Of a stretch of DNA of 57,898 nucleotides, positions 1 to 9,559 are shown piece by piece. Position 1 is the first letter of the stretch, and each line of letters opens with the position of its first letter. Source of the DNA: CAZOKZ01 sp964580585 (GTDB lineage Bacteria > Sumerlaeota > Sumerlaeia > SLMS01 > JAHLLQ01); NCBI GenBank assembly GCA_964580585.1, contig CAZOKZ010000026.1, positions 1 through 57,898 of the forward strand, written 5' to 3'. Made by a program: the position numbers and the translations under genes. The notes beneath the pieces were generated by a model. It saw only the letters and a list, made by a program, of their open reading frames with translations. It was not told the origin of the DNA and did not search any database.

Positions 1-3000
1 CAACGGCCTCGTTCGATGTCGCTCAAATGGATGTTTCCGAGTGGGGTGTGTTTGCCGACGCCACGATTCAACTGACAACTTCCAAACCAGACGATTTCAT
101 TATTGAATACGAGACCCAGGATATTACTGCCAGTGAAGGGGTGGATTATACCTCTGTTTCGGGTTCGTTTATTTTGAACCAAAGTAATCCTGTTGCGACG
201 ATTCATGTTCCCATCGAAGCGGATGCCGCGACCGAAGGAAATCGGTCGTTCAAAATAGTATTATCCTCCGACAATTGTCTTGGAATAGAACCCCATTCGG
301 AAATTATTGTTAATATTATTAATGAAGAAGACGCTCCTCCGGGAAATATGGAATTATGGCTTCGCGCGGATCAAGGCGTGGTCGTCGAAGGCGCTACTGT
401 TTCGACATGGCAGGACCAATCCGGCAATGGATACGACGCGGTTCAAAACACATCAAGCGATCAACCGTTTCGTGTGTTGAATGCGATAAATGGTCAACCT
501 GTTGTAAGGTTCGACGGCAGCCGTGATTATTTGAAAGTGAATAGCAATACCGGGATTTTGGATTACGACGGTGGCGATGAGGCCGGTGAAATATTTGCCG
601 TGCTGAAGTTGCTTCCCGACGGGAGTAACTCAGGACGCGGACTTTGGAAAATTGGCGAAAGCAATAGTAATCGCTATCCCGATATCGATGGTGGAATTGT
701 CGGTGCCTTTGGTGTGCGCGATGGCAAACAAAAAGTGATGGGAACGCCGCCAATTAACATTTATCAACCGCATCTTTATAATGTATCCGTTTCGTGTAAT
801 CATTGGATTGCTCGTTACAACGGAGTGGAAAATTATAATGATCCGGCTTGCGATGTCAGATTTAAAGGCGATGTTGAGCTTGGCGTTTCCAAATCGCTCG
901 GAAACGGCGAAGGTATCTTACCCTATTATGGAGACATCGCAGAAGTCTTAATATACAAACGCGAATTAACACCGGAAGAACGCTGGAAAGCAGGCGTGTA
1001 TTTGGCGCAAAAATACAATTTGCTCCAAACGCCGCCATCTCCTTCGATTACGGCACAGCCAATTTGTTCCGAATCCGTTCTCTTGACGTGGAATACAAGC
1101 ATGCATAGCAACCAGGTTATTCGTTATGATATCGAACGCCGCACAGGCCAGACCGGTTCCTGGCATCGAATTGTGACGGGGCTGGAAAATGTTGCCAGCC
1201 ATATAGATCGCGATAATCTTTCGCCTAACACTACTTATCAATATAGGATGCGTTCCTATAATTACAGCGGATATTCCAACTTTTCGTTCAACGCGACAAC
1301 GAAAACGGATATCTCGAACGATTGTCCACCTTCCGAACCTTATTTATGGGTAATGGCCGATTCGTTGGACAAATCGGGTGCTGTGCAAAATTGGCCGGAC
1401 GTTCGGAATAATGGGAAATATTTATTCCAGAACGATATTTTGGAGGCGCCTGAAAACGATGACACGGGCTCGAATATTTGGCCCTCGGTGAAATTCGACG
1501 CTTCGCCTTCACCTGTTTCGGGACTCGCGCCGCATTTGAAATTCCAACCGGAATTATTTGATAACTTTACGGCTGCTGAAATGATGATCGTTCTCGAATC
1601 GGAAGTCGAGGTCGGAGCTGCCGAGGGAGATCATCATGCGCTTTGGAGTATGGGAAATGGTAACGCTGAATCGCGTTTCCCGAAAGATGGGGGGAGCATT
1701 GTTGAAAACTTTGGTTTGAAAAATCCCCTGGGAACACAAAAGCCAATTCATCCTATTTCGATACCGCACCTTTACAATATTTCGGTCCAGCCCAATGATT
1801 GGAAAAGTCGTGTTAATGGTCGCGTACAGGCAGCAACGAATGTTTCTGCCTCGCAAATTATATTTTCGGATGAACCGCTGCTCGGTTTGGATAAAGACGA
1901 TATTCCGTTCGAGGGACGCGTTTGGGAAATTCTCCTTTTTGACCATGTGATGACGGATGATGAACGTTTGATGTGGGGAAGTTATTTGGCGAGGAAGTAT
2001 AATTTGGTACTGCCGCCACAAATCGAAGACGAACTTCACGGAATCGTGCTTTCGGCATGCCAGACAGCGCTTTTTTGGAGTCCATTCCCATCGAATGGCG
2101 AAACATTATTTGCCTTAGAGCGCCGGGAATCGCCCGCGGGCGTTTGGCAAACAATAATGGAACAGGATGCGATTGGAAGTTACATTGATACGTGTCTGAA
2201 TCCATCAACCACTTATGAATATCGGCTGCGCGCGCAAAATTACGGGGGAACCATTTTGCCGACCGAGCCGATTTCGCTGACAACTTTTCCCGATGCGGGA
2301 ACTTGCTCCTGCGATCAAGATGCTGCTGGCATTCCCATGCAGGATTCGGTGTTGTGGTTACGAGGCGATACGATTATTCCCAAATCGCATCTGTCGAATT
2401 ATTTTTTCGATGCTGTTGGCACGCCGCATTTTGCCGGTTTTGTGGATATTTGGAACGATGATTCCATCGTTGGAATAAACGATGCCACGCAAGCCGATTT
2501 CCTCGCCAATCCTCAATTAATATTTGATGATAATCATCTCCTTGTTCGGTTTGATGGAGTGGATGATTTTTTCACCATCGAAAATAACTTACTTTCAGAC
2601 GCGAACTCTGCCGAAATATTCGCCGTATTAAAAGTAGCGGATAATTTGACGGTCGATGCGGGATTATGGAAGTTTGGAAAAGTCGATCCGAGTGATGCCT
2701 CGCGTTATCCAAAATTCGATAACGGAACGAGCGTCGAATTGATCCAGGAAGATTTTGGTTTGAAAGATGCAAAACTTCAAGCTTTCCAACCGAATCAATG
2801 GATTTACGATCGACATGTTTATAACGTTTCAATGGAAGAAGACGTGCCCAGTTCGGGGCGAATCACCTGGACGACCCGCATTAATGGCGTGTATCAAGAC
2901 AGCGATGACAAAGGGTCCGGCAAAGTAGGATTCGAATCCGCTCCTACGATTGGTCAGTCAAAGTATAAAGACGAAAACGACGATGTTTTGCCCCTGCCGT

Positions 3001-3107
3001 TCAAAGGCGATATTCTTGAAATGATCATTTTCAAACGCGGTTTGAATTCGGCAGAACGAAACTCGGTCCAGACCTATCTGGATCAAAAATATGGTTTGAA
3101 TGAATAG
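1..3107 (+). CDS. Secreted Calx-beta / LamG-like / fibronectin III multidomain protein, 5' truncated by window edge
   Basis: The frame is open from the left edge (first in-frame Met at 27), so the N-terminus and any signal peptide are missing. Counting from that Met, residues 1-105 look like a Calx-beta domain (acidic, with an SGSF strand and a DAATEGNRSF stretch). Three concanavalin A/LamG-like modules follow at about 107-335, 437-665 and 785-1026. The first opens with ELWLRAD and has WQDQSGNGYDA, and each ends with a YLxxKYxL helix. Fibronectin III-like segments (LLTWN...TTYQYRMR; ALFWS...TTYEYRLR) separate them. The family pattern is an extracellular, carbohydrate- or surface-binding protein. 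No catalytic motif is visible. The stop is followed at once by a strong hairpin. Exact function unknown. Confidence 0.85.
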   Translation, partial: TASFDVAQMDVSEWGVFADATIQLTTSKPDDFIIEYETQDITASEGVDYTSVSGSFILNQSNPVATIHVPIEADAATEGNRSFKIVLSSDNCLGIEPHSEIIVNIINEEDAPPGNMELWLRADQGVVVEGATVSTWQDQSGNGYDAVQNTSSDQPFRVLNAINGQPVVRFDGSRDYLKVNSNTGILDYDGGDEAGEIFAVLKLLPDGSNSGRGLWKIGESNSNRYPDIDGGIVGAFGVRDGKQKVMGTPPINIYQPHLYNVSVSCNHWIARYNGVENYNDPACDVRFKGDVELGVSKSLGNGEGILPYYGDIAEVLIYKRELTPEERWKAGVYLAQKYNLLQTPPSPSITAQPICSESVLLTWNTSMHSNQVIRYDIERRTGQTGSWHRIVTGLENVASHIDRDNLSPNTTYQYRMRSYNYSGYSNFSFNATTKTDISNDCPPSEPYLWVMADSLDKSGAVQNWPDVRNNGKYLFQNDILEAPENDDTGSNIWPSVKFDASPSPVSGLAPHLKFQPELFDNFTAAEMMIVLESEVEVGAAEGDHHALWSMGNGNAESRFPKDGGSIVENFGLKNPLGTQKPIHPISIPHLYNISVQPNDWKSRVNGRVQAATNVSASQIIFSDEPLLGLDKDDIPFEGRVWEILLFDHVMTDDERLMWGSYLARKYNLVLPPQIEDELHGIVLSACQTALFWSPFPSNGETLFALERRESPAGVWQTIMEQDAIGSYIDTCLNPSTTYEYRLRAQNYGGTILPTEPISLTTFPDAGTCSCDQDAAGIPMQDSVLWLRGDTIIPKSHLSNYFFDAVGTPHFAGFVDIWNDDSIVGINDATQADFLANPQLIFDDNHLLVRFDGVDDFFTIENNLLSDANSAEIFAVLKVADNLTVDAGLWKFGKVDPSDASRYPKFDNGTSVELIQEDFGLKDAKLQAFQPNQWIYDRHVYNVSMEEDVPSSGRITWTTRINGVYQDSDDKGSGKVGFESAPTIGQSKYKDENDDVLPLPFKGDILEMIIFKRGLNSAERNSVQTYLDQKYGLNE

Positions 3108-3117
3108 TGACAATACG

Positions 3118-3160
3118 CTGCCGTGAGGAAATTGGAAATCCTCACGGCAGTACTTTATTT
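3118..3160. terminator. Bidirectional intrinsic terminator
   Basis: A perfect 12-bp stem (CTGCCGTGAGGA / TCCTCACGGCAG) encloses a 9-nt loop, followed on the plus strand by TACTTTATTT. It lies between the convergent ends of the LamG protein gene and the YihY gene and could serve both. Confidence 0.8.
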
Positions 3161-4588
3161 GGCCAGTTCTTTCAAAGCGATATTTTTATCCGATGAATTA
3201 ATATGTTGGCGAAACGATTCCAGAATATCTTCTAATTGAAGATGCTCCGGTTTCTCGGTGAGTTGATAATCCTCACGGCCGTTCTTGTCCATACTGATAA
3301 TAATATTTGAGATGCGCAGGTTTTCAATATCCAATGCGGGTTGGAATCCAGAGACAGGACCTTTCTTAATTACCCCGGACAACACTCCGCATTCGACCAA
3401 CTCCGCTAAAATATCGCTGGTGACGCTCATTGGAATTCCCAGACGTTTGGAAAGCTCTTCTGCCGTGGCGGCGGGTTGCGATTGCGCAAAATCCTGAACG
3501 CATTCTCGTACAAGACAAAGAGCGGACAATCGTTTGAAATGAGTACTGACCGCTCGTTGGTCTTCTTCAAATTCGGTTATATCGGAATATTGATGCGAGT
3601 AAGCAAATTCGGCTCCGAGTAATACAATCATCCAACTGAGTTGTAACCATGAAAGAAACAACGGCAACGCGGCGAACGTTCCATAGATAGCATTCGCACT
3701 GGAAATACCAACCTGGAAACGTACAAAGGCGATTTGCGTCACCTGGTATAATATCCCGGCGAATAAACCTCCGCAAAAGGCCGACATCGGACGAACTTTT
3801 GTGTTGGGCATAAACAAATAGATAAAGGTAAACAACAGTCCAAATAATAAAGTCGGTACGGCAAGAACAATGATACGCGCGGGCCCACTGAGGATGGACA
3901 ACATACTATTGCTATCCACGACGGACAAAAATTGGCTGGCTATATAAGCGGTCACACTGGTGGATGCTAAGAATAGAACCGGCGAAACCAGCATAACCGA
4001 TAAATAGTCGGAAAATTTACGCGCCCAACTTCGCCCTGTGTGAACGTGCCAAATATCATTAAAGGACTTTTCTATATTTCCCAGAAGTTTAATAACCGTC
4101 CAAAGCAATATTGCAACGCCGAGTCCCGCGACAACGCCTCCTTTGGCGTTTTCCAACATATTCGACGCGAACGTAATTGCCTGATCGACAACCTTTGCCT
4201 GTCCCTCGGTCAGCGATTCCACCTCTGTGTTCTCGCTAACGGTAATCTCTCCGTCCGGAGCCACCACAACAGGAGCGTCTGAAGGATTTTGTTCGTGGAT
4301 TTGAACGATGCTTTCTCCGCTGGCGAGCGCGCGTACCTTCGTTTCCAACATTTCGTGCATGCCGAAACCTTTGGCGATGCCAAAGGCCAATGCTAAAACC
4401 GGGACTAACGACAACAGGGTGTAAAACGTCAACGCGGACGCCTGCAGCGAACACTTGTCCCGTCCGAATTCGCGCAACGTCATCAGTCCGATGCGCAAAG
4501 GCCTGAGCCACAAACGACGCTTCAGCGGTTCATTCGCGATTCGAATTTTCCAAAGTTCAGTTTTTAAGAATTGCACGATTTTTTTCAT
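3155..4588 (-). CDS. YihY/virulence factor BrkB family inner-membrane protein with C-terminal winged-helix-like region
   Basis: The N-terminal region (LREFGRDKCSLQASALTFYTLLSLVPVLALAFG) and the later helices are characteristic of YihY/BrkB proteins, once misnamed RNase BN. About six hydrophobic segments lie between residues 40 and 335. Two things are unusual. A hydrophilic insert of about 60 residues follows the first helix, with acidic and Ser/Thr-rich sequence. There is also a cytoplasmic tail of about 140 residues whose TAEELSKRLGIPMSVTSDILAELVECGVL segment reads as a winged helix. The start ATG at 4588 has AGGTG about 7 nt upstream. The gene stands alone between the LamG gene and the cytochrome operon. 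Physiological role of the family is not settled. Confidence 0.85.
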   Translation of the reverse strand: MKKIVQFLKTELWKIRIANEPLKRRLWLRPLRIGLMTLREFGRDKCSLQASALTFYTLLSLVPVLALAFGIAKGFGMHEMLETKVRALASGESIVQIHEQNPSDAPVVVAPDGEITVSENTEVESLTEGQAKVVDQAITFASNMLENAKGGVVAGLGVAILLWTVIKLLGNIEKSFNDIWHVHTGRSWARKFSDYLSVMLVSPVLFLASTSVTAYIASQFLSVVDSNSMLSILSGPARIIVLAVPTLLFGLLFTFIYLFMPNTKVRPMSAFCGGLFAGILYQVTQIAFVRFQVGISSANAIYGTFAALPLFLSWLQLSWMIVLLGAEFAYSHQYSDITEFEEDQRAVSTHFKRLSALCLVRECVQDFAQSQPAATAEELSKRLGIPMSVTSDILAELVECGVLSGVIKKGPVSGFQPALDIENLRISNIIISMDKNGREDYQLTEKPEHLQLEDILESFRQHINSSDKNIALKELAK

Positions 4589-4712
4589 TAGGGCACCTGC
4601 CGTTCAGATAAGCCCATTCACCCCACGCCAATGTTCAGGCGCAAGCTGGGAGACGTCGCACACGAGCTTGAGAGGTTCGGTTTTTTTGGCGTGACGATGC
4701 CATTTCACCTCA

Positions 4713-6410
4713 TCAGTAGCCGAGCTCTTCGTGGTTCTTGCCGTGGCACTGCATGGTGCACGTTTGGCTGGTTGCGTTGTATTCGAGAATTCCCGTGCTG
4801 GGCAGCGCATCGACCACCGAAAGGTCGAAATCCATCAGGCTCGCATTATTCACCGCGTTTCCGGCTGCGGGATCGATGCCGTGGGCGTTGTGGCAAACGG
4901 CGCACGAGGTATTCTGATTCACGATGTGATCGCGGTGGCCGGGGAAACTTTCGTTGCCCAGGATGCTTTCGCGATCGTGGCATCCGTAGCACAACGCATA
5001 GGCCGAAGCGCTTTCCGCCACGGTTTCGCCCGTGCGGTACTCGCGCTTGAGCAAGAAAGCAAAGCGTGAACCGTGCGTCCCCGGCGGTACCGCCGACCCC
5101 GCGTCCTTGCTACCCGTGTCGTCGCCGTGGCAATCGCTGCAATAAATCATCGTCGTTTCGTTCATCGGAGGGATCAAACTCGGCACATCGGCGCTGGGGC
5201 GAGCCGTCACCACCGGGTGGGCGGACGGGCTGGCGGCGGAAAATTGATCGATCAACTTGTTCGACGCCACTTGCCGTTCGATGCTGTTCCACTTCTGGCG
5301 CGAGCGATCGTCCGCATGACACTTGAAACACACCTCGTATTCATAGTGCGCCTCATCCACGGGTGTTCCTGCCGAGGAAACCCCCGACACGCCTTCCAAC
5401 ACGCCCGGAACGAAGGGCGCTTCGGCTTCGCGCTTCACGGCTCGGTGAGGATTGTGGCAATCGACGCATGTCACGTGTTGCGCCGATTCGCGCGGCGATT
5501 CGCCGGGACGATGAGCACTGCCCGTTTCCGCAATCGGGTGACGATAGGGCTTCGTAAAGGACGCCTTCAGATCCGACTGTCCAACACTGCCATCATGGCA
5601 ATTGTGGCAGACTTGATCGGGTTGACTGGCGGTGAGCAACTCTTCGCTGCCCGGCGCATGGTGTGAACGATGGCAATTCATACAACCGTTCGAGGCTACA
5701 TCGGCATATTTCGTATGCGGCCAGGGGTTTTTTCCGACGCCCTTCCAACCCGCCGACGAAGTCGCGTGCGGCGTGCCGTCGAAATCGGGCACCGTGTGGC
5801 ACTGACGACAAAGAGCGGCTTCATCGTTCGAGAGAACCAGGAACTCCTCCCATTGATTGTCGTGCGGATCGTGGCACGTCGTGCATTGCAGCATGCCCGC
5901 ATCGTCGAGTTTCAACGCCGGGTCCCAGGTCTGCGGCGCGGCCAACTCGCCATTGCTGCCTGCAACCGAGTCCACATAAGCGAACGAAATCGGATGATCG
6001 TCGCGTAAATCGGTGCCAATCAAACCAGACCCGGCTGTCACGGTTTGCGAACCGCTCATCGAGATGGGCGATTGGGTTGAAACCAGGTCTCCGAGCGCCA
6101 CCGTGCCATCGTGACAACTGAGACACAGCTTCGACGTGCCTGTTGGCTGGCCGGGGTTCGCCCGCAATGTGGGACTATCGTAAGGGGTATAAAACGCCGT
6201 TGAATCTTTGCGGTTCCAAAGCGGGGCGTTCGTGCGCGAACCGTGCGGCGTGTGGCAAAAAACGCAAACGCGGTCTTCGTCGAGGGCATGGATAGTGCCC
6301 GGACCGCTCGAAGAGAGGTTATGCGGCGAATCCACAACGCTTTGCGGAGCTGCGAAAAGTCGCAAGGCCGCCGCGAGGAAAAACAGCGTGATCAGGGGGC
6401 GCAGTTTCAT
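4713..6410 (-). CDS. Dodecahaem c-type cytochrome with OmcE-like N-terminal module
   Basis: A signal peptide (KLRPLITLFFLAAALRLFA) is followed by twelve haem motifs: eleven CXXCH and a last CTMQCH with three residues between the cysteines. Many are doubled-CXXCH (CHDPH, CHNPH). The first 200 residues (CVFCHTPH, APLWN, LCLSCHDGTVA, DDHPISF, CTTCHDPH) align by eye with the small tetrahaem protein encoded at 15981-16619. This gene therefore looks like that module extended by eight more haems. It is the last gene of the operon; its ATG overlaps the stop of the preceding propeller gene (ATGA). Expected location is periplasm or outer surface, as an electron carrier. Terminal acceptor unknown. Confidence 0.93.
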   Translation of the reverse strand: MKLRPLITLFFLAAALRLFAAPQSVVDSPHNLSSSGPGTIHALDEDRVCVFCHTPHGSRTNAPLWNRKDSTAFYTPYDSPTLRANPGQPTGTSKLCLSCHDGTVALGDLVSTQSPISMSGSQTVTAGSGLIGTDLRDDHPISFAYVDSVAGSNGELAAPQTWDPALKLDDAGMLQCTTCHDPHDNQWEEFLVLSNDEAALCRQCHTVPDFDGTPHATSSAGWKGVGKNPWPHTKYADVASNGCMNCHRSHHAPGSEELLTASQPDQVCHNCHDGSVGQSDLKASFTKPYRHPIAETGSAHRPGESPRESAQHVTCVDCHNPHRAVKREAEAPFVPGVLEGVSGVSSAGTPVDEAHYEYEVCFKCHADDRSRQKWNSIERQVASNKLIDQFSAASPSAHPVVTARPSADVPSLIPPMNETTMIYCSDCHGDDTGSKDAGSAVPPGTHGSRFAFLLKREYRTGETVAESASAYALCYGCHDRESILGNESFPGHRDHIVNQNTSCAVCHNAHGIDPAAGNAVNNASLMDFDLSVVDALPSTGILEYNATSQTCTMQCHGKNHEELGY

Positions 6411-7468
6411 GGTGTCTCCTCACCGGACGGAGCGAGCGTCGAATCGATTCCTTGCAAGTGGAATACCTGAACGCGCGCATTGTAGCTGTCGGCAACAAAA
6501 AGCAGTTGGCGCTTGGCGTCGTATGCCAATCCCGACGGCAGCCAGAACTCGCCCGGCGCCGATCCCGCTCCGCCGAGTGTTAACAGCAACTCGCCCGACG
6601 CGTTCCAGAACACAAGACTGTCGTAGCGGCCTTCGACCGCGACAAAGACATCGGGCGCAATGGCGGCGACGCCTTTGGGTTGAGCAAAATCGCCCTGCGC
6701 GTCGCCTGCTTTTCCAAAGCAAGCCATCGGCGTTCCGTTTGCACCGAGACGTTGGATGCGAAAATTCATGCTGTCCGCCACAAGCAATCCGCCCGTTTCA
6801 TCGAGCCCCAAATGCGTGGGGAAATTGAACTCGCCCGGCCCCGAACCGTTTGATCCGATGGAACGTTGGAAATCACCTTCCGAATCGAAAACATTGATTG
6901 TGTGAGTCAACACATCGACCACGAAAACATCACCGTTACCCGGATCGACGGCGATACCCGCCGGACGCTTGAGTTCAACGCCTTGCCCGAACGCACCGAG
7001 AGGTTCACCGCGCGAAGTGAAGCGCTCGATGCGCGCCAATCGCGAGTCGGAAACGAGAATCGAACCGTCGCGGGCGACGGCTACGCCGACAGGAGATGGC
7101 AAACCGCCTTCCAATTCTTCGCCGATGGCAACGTAACGTCGATCCGCCCAATGATAGAAATGCACGCATGCCGCGCCGGGGTCAGTTACGAGCAACCCGC
7201 CTTCGGGATACACCGTTATGGCATAGGGACGCACCATCCGTGAATTGCGCGGACCTCCAAGGGTGTTTGCCAGCGTATTCCAAAAGCCGCTTTCGGTGAA
7301 CAAATCCTGGTGCTGGGTGATGGATGTTACATAGACGACGCGCGATGGTTCGGGAGGAGCCGGCCATCGTGGGGCGTTCGGTGAAACCCGGGCCAGCGGG
7401 TCGTTCCATGTCCCCGCGCAACCAGCGAGCACAAACAACGCGAAAACCATGAGCCAGGTGTGCTTCAT
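6407..7468 (-). CDS. NHL-repeat six-bladed beta-propeller lipoprotein
   Basis: The chosen start (7468) gives a lipoprotein signal, MKHTWLMVFALFVLAGC, and overlaps the upstream stop as ATGA; a Met 13 codons earlier is less likely. After a Pro-rich linker, PEPSRVVYVTSI begins about six blades with NHL signatures such as RPAGIAVDPGNGDVFVVD, FPTHLGLDETGGLLVADS and LPSGLAYDAKRQLLFVADS. This is a lipid-anchored, probably outer-membrane, scaffold. Such propellers often sit beside multihaem cytochrome genes, and this one lies between a beta-barrel and a dodecahaem gene, which suggests a role in assembling or docking the conduit. It is related to the product of 14493-15605. Confidence 0.9.
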   Translation of the reverse strand: MKHTWLMVFALFVLAGCAGTWNDPLARVSPNAPRWPAPPEPSRVVYVTSITQHQDLFTESGFWNTLANTLGGPRNSRMVRPYAITVYPEGGLLVTDPGAACVHFYHWADRRYVAIGEELEGGLPSPVGVAVARDGSILVSDSRLARIERFTSRGEPLGAFGQGVELKRPAGIAVDPGNGDVFVVDVLTHTINVFDSEGDFQRSIGSNGSGPGEFNFPTHLGLDETGGLLVADSMNFRIQRLGANGTPMACFGKAGDAQGDFAQPKGVAAIAPDVFVAVEGRYDSLVFWNASGELLLTLGGAGSAPGEFWLPSGLAYDAKRQLLFVADSYNARVQVFHLQGIDSTLAPSGEETP

Positions 7469-9516
7469 GATTTTCCCCTCGGGCGCAGGATTTTCGACAA
7501 CCGCCATTTCAATGCCACAAAGACCTGCATGCGGTCGCGCTGGCTTTCAAACACATCGTATTGCTCGAAACGCGCGCCGCCTTCGAGCGACAACCGGCGC
7601 CAATCGTATCCCGCGCGTGCCGTGATGCCATGGACAACCTGATCGATTCGTCCCGTTTCGTGAATCGTACGTCCTTCAACTTTCCAATAACCGCTTCGTG
7701 CGAACGAACCGCCCACGTTGGCTCCGGCGAAATAGTAACGACTGCGATCGGCGAAATCCGTCACATCGTCTGCCTTGTAATCCGTCTGAGTATAACCTGC
7801 GTTCCATCCCACATGCAGCGCCCGCGAAATCGGATGATTGCCTTCGAGCTGAGTGCGCCACTGATCGAACCCGCCGAGGTCGTCGCGGTATTCCTGATAC
7901 TCGGTGGTGAACGCGTATGCGCGCCATTCCTGACGAAGACCCACGGATTGGTCAATGTATTCAAGCAACCGGGGATCGATTTCGCTCTTCACACTGCGCG
8001 CTTTCGATTCGTGACGACGGGCGTAAAGCGACAGTCCCGGCAGATACCGAGTAAAGTCGTGGCGAATATGATAATCTTCGTCATCGGCAAAATAACGCAA
8101 CGATCCATCGAGCTCGATTCGATAATCGACAAGCACCGTATCGCCGTCAGCCAGCAATCCGCCGGGCAGCACTCGGAGGCCCGTGCGTTGTCCCTGGCGA
8201 ATGATTTCGTAATCGAAGCCTTCGGTGTACGTGATCAGGTTATTGATATCGGTCACCACAACGGTGCCGGTTACGACGTCGGGTTGATCCAGGAATTCTG
8301 TAATTGCCAGATGAACGATATGGGATTCATCGAAAACTTCCTCGGAAGCCGCCACTCCTGTTCGGACTACGCGATCCAGCGTGCGTGCGTAACCCGCGCT
8401 CAACACACCCGCCAAGGTTTTCTTGCGATAATTCAACCGCGCCGTCACACCGTATCGATCTTCTTTAACCCGCCCGTAATCCGTGCGTCTTCCATGAATA
8501 TCCAGATGGGTTTTCAAACTTTCGTAAAGTTGATGGTCGGCGCCGATTTCGCCGCGGTACGTGTCGATTTTGCTGGTCGGATATTCGTTTCGCAGAAAAC
8601 TACCCGTCGCGTAGGAACTCAAATTCGGCGTGTGTTCCAGCTTCAGACGTTCCTGCCAATAGTACGTTCTCAGGTCGGTGTTGTTTTTCTGATCGTGAAC
8701 GCGAAAGTTTGAATGAAGCGTTGCCCGGCGATCTTCCGTCAGATCGATGCGGTTATCCAGGTTGAGCGTTTGCGAGACGATCTGGCTTTCGTTTCTAACA
8801 TCGCCCGTCGTTGTATCTGCCCGGAATCGTCGCTCGAAATCCTGATACGTGTAACGCACATCGGTGCGGATTCTGCGGCCAAGCTGATGATGCAGGTTAT
8901 ACGCGAAAACGTCGCTGAACGTACGACTTTGGCTGACAGCGCCGAACTCTTCGGTGTCCGTGTGTGAAAGCGTCGCGTCCATTTGCACAATCGGTGTCGT
9001 CCATCGCACTGTGCCACGTTGCGTTTTTGTCCGGACCATATAGCGGTCAACGAACAATCCCATCAGAATACGTTCGTCCTGCGTCGCCGTTACCGTGGCG
9101 GAAACCGGGTGTTCGCGCAGCACATCGATGCGTACATCGTATCCAACCAGTTCATCGTTGTCTGCGGAATGCGATTCACCGTCGCTATCGCGGCGACGAA
9201 GCCGTTGTTGTGCAAGACCGAGCTTGAGCTCTGTCGAAAATTCCAGGAATCGCGGATGGTAAACATAACCTTCGAGCCGACCCGAGATATATTCTTGAAA
9301 ATAATTGTTCGAGTAACGAATCCGCCCGCCAGAATCGCGCTTAATGGTTTCGCCATAGTAGCGATACTCCATCCCGATTTCTTCGGCATGCGACGTCAGA
9401 GCGATCGGTTGCACAGGAGCGTCGGATTTATACCGGTTTGCTTCGCCAAAAACTGCCGGGCACACGCCGCCCACAAAAAACAAAAACGAAAGGACGATGC
9501 GCGTTCGGTTCAGCAT
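7465..9516 (-). CDS. Outer-membrane beta-barrel, candidate porin of a porin-cytochrome conduit
   Basis: An N-terminal signal (MLNRTRIVLSFLFFVGGVCPAVFG) precedes about 650 residues of alternating amphipathic strands rich in Tyr, Arg, Asp and Thr (for example SGRLEGYVYHPRFLEFSTELKLG and RIRTDVRYTYQDFERRF). The C-terminal strand is MQVFVALKW plus a short basic tail. Length and strand density suit a barrel of more than 20 strands, comparable with MtrB-type porins (about 700 residues). I see no N-terminal CXXC of the MtrB kind, so homology to MtrB is not claimed. The start at 9516 has AGGGA 8 nt upstream. It is embedded among cytochrome genes, which makes it the best candidate for the trans-outer-membrane sleeve. 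Confidence 0.75.
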   Translation of the reverse strand: MLNRTRIVLSFLFFVGGVCPAVFGEANRYKSDAPVQPIALTSHAEEIGMEYRYYGETIKRDSGGRIRYSNNYFQEYISGRLEGYVYHPRFLEFSTELKLGLAQQRLRRRDSDGESHSADNDELVGYDVRIDVLREHPVSATVTATQDERILMGLFVDRYMVRTKTQRGTVRWTTPIVQMDATLSHTDTEEFGAVSQSRTFSDVFAYNLHHQLGRRIRTDVRYTYQDFERRFRADTTTGDVRNESQIVSQTLNLDNRIDLTEDRRATLHSNFRVHDQKNNTDLRTYYWQERLKLEHTPNLSSYATGSFLRNEYPTSKIDTYRGEIGADHQLYESLKTHLDIHGRRTDYGRVKEDRYGVTARLNYRKKTLAGVLSAGYARTLDRVVRTGVAASEEVFDESHIVHLAITEFLDQPDVVTGTVVVTDINNLITYTEGFDYEIIRQGQRTGLRVLPGGLLADGDTVLVDYRIELDGSLRYFADDEDYHIRHDFTRYLPGLSLYARRHESKARSVKSEIDPRLLEYIDQSVGLRQEWRAYAFTTEYQEYRDDLGGFDQWRTQLEGNHPISRALHVGWNAGYTQTDYKADDVTDFADRSRYYFAGANVGGSFARSGYWKVEGRTIHETGRIDQVVHGITARAGYDWRRLSLEGGARFEQYDVFESQRDRMQVFVALKWRLSKILRPRGKS

Positions 9517-9559
9517 GGGTCGGTCCCTTGGTTATCCTGCTGCTCGTCGCCGACGAAAA

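Noticed and set aside
7561..8712. 383-codon plus-strand open frame
   Set aside because: Antisense to the beta-barrel gene; no start site or motif.
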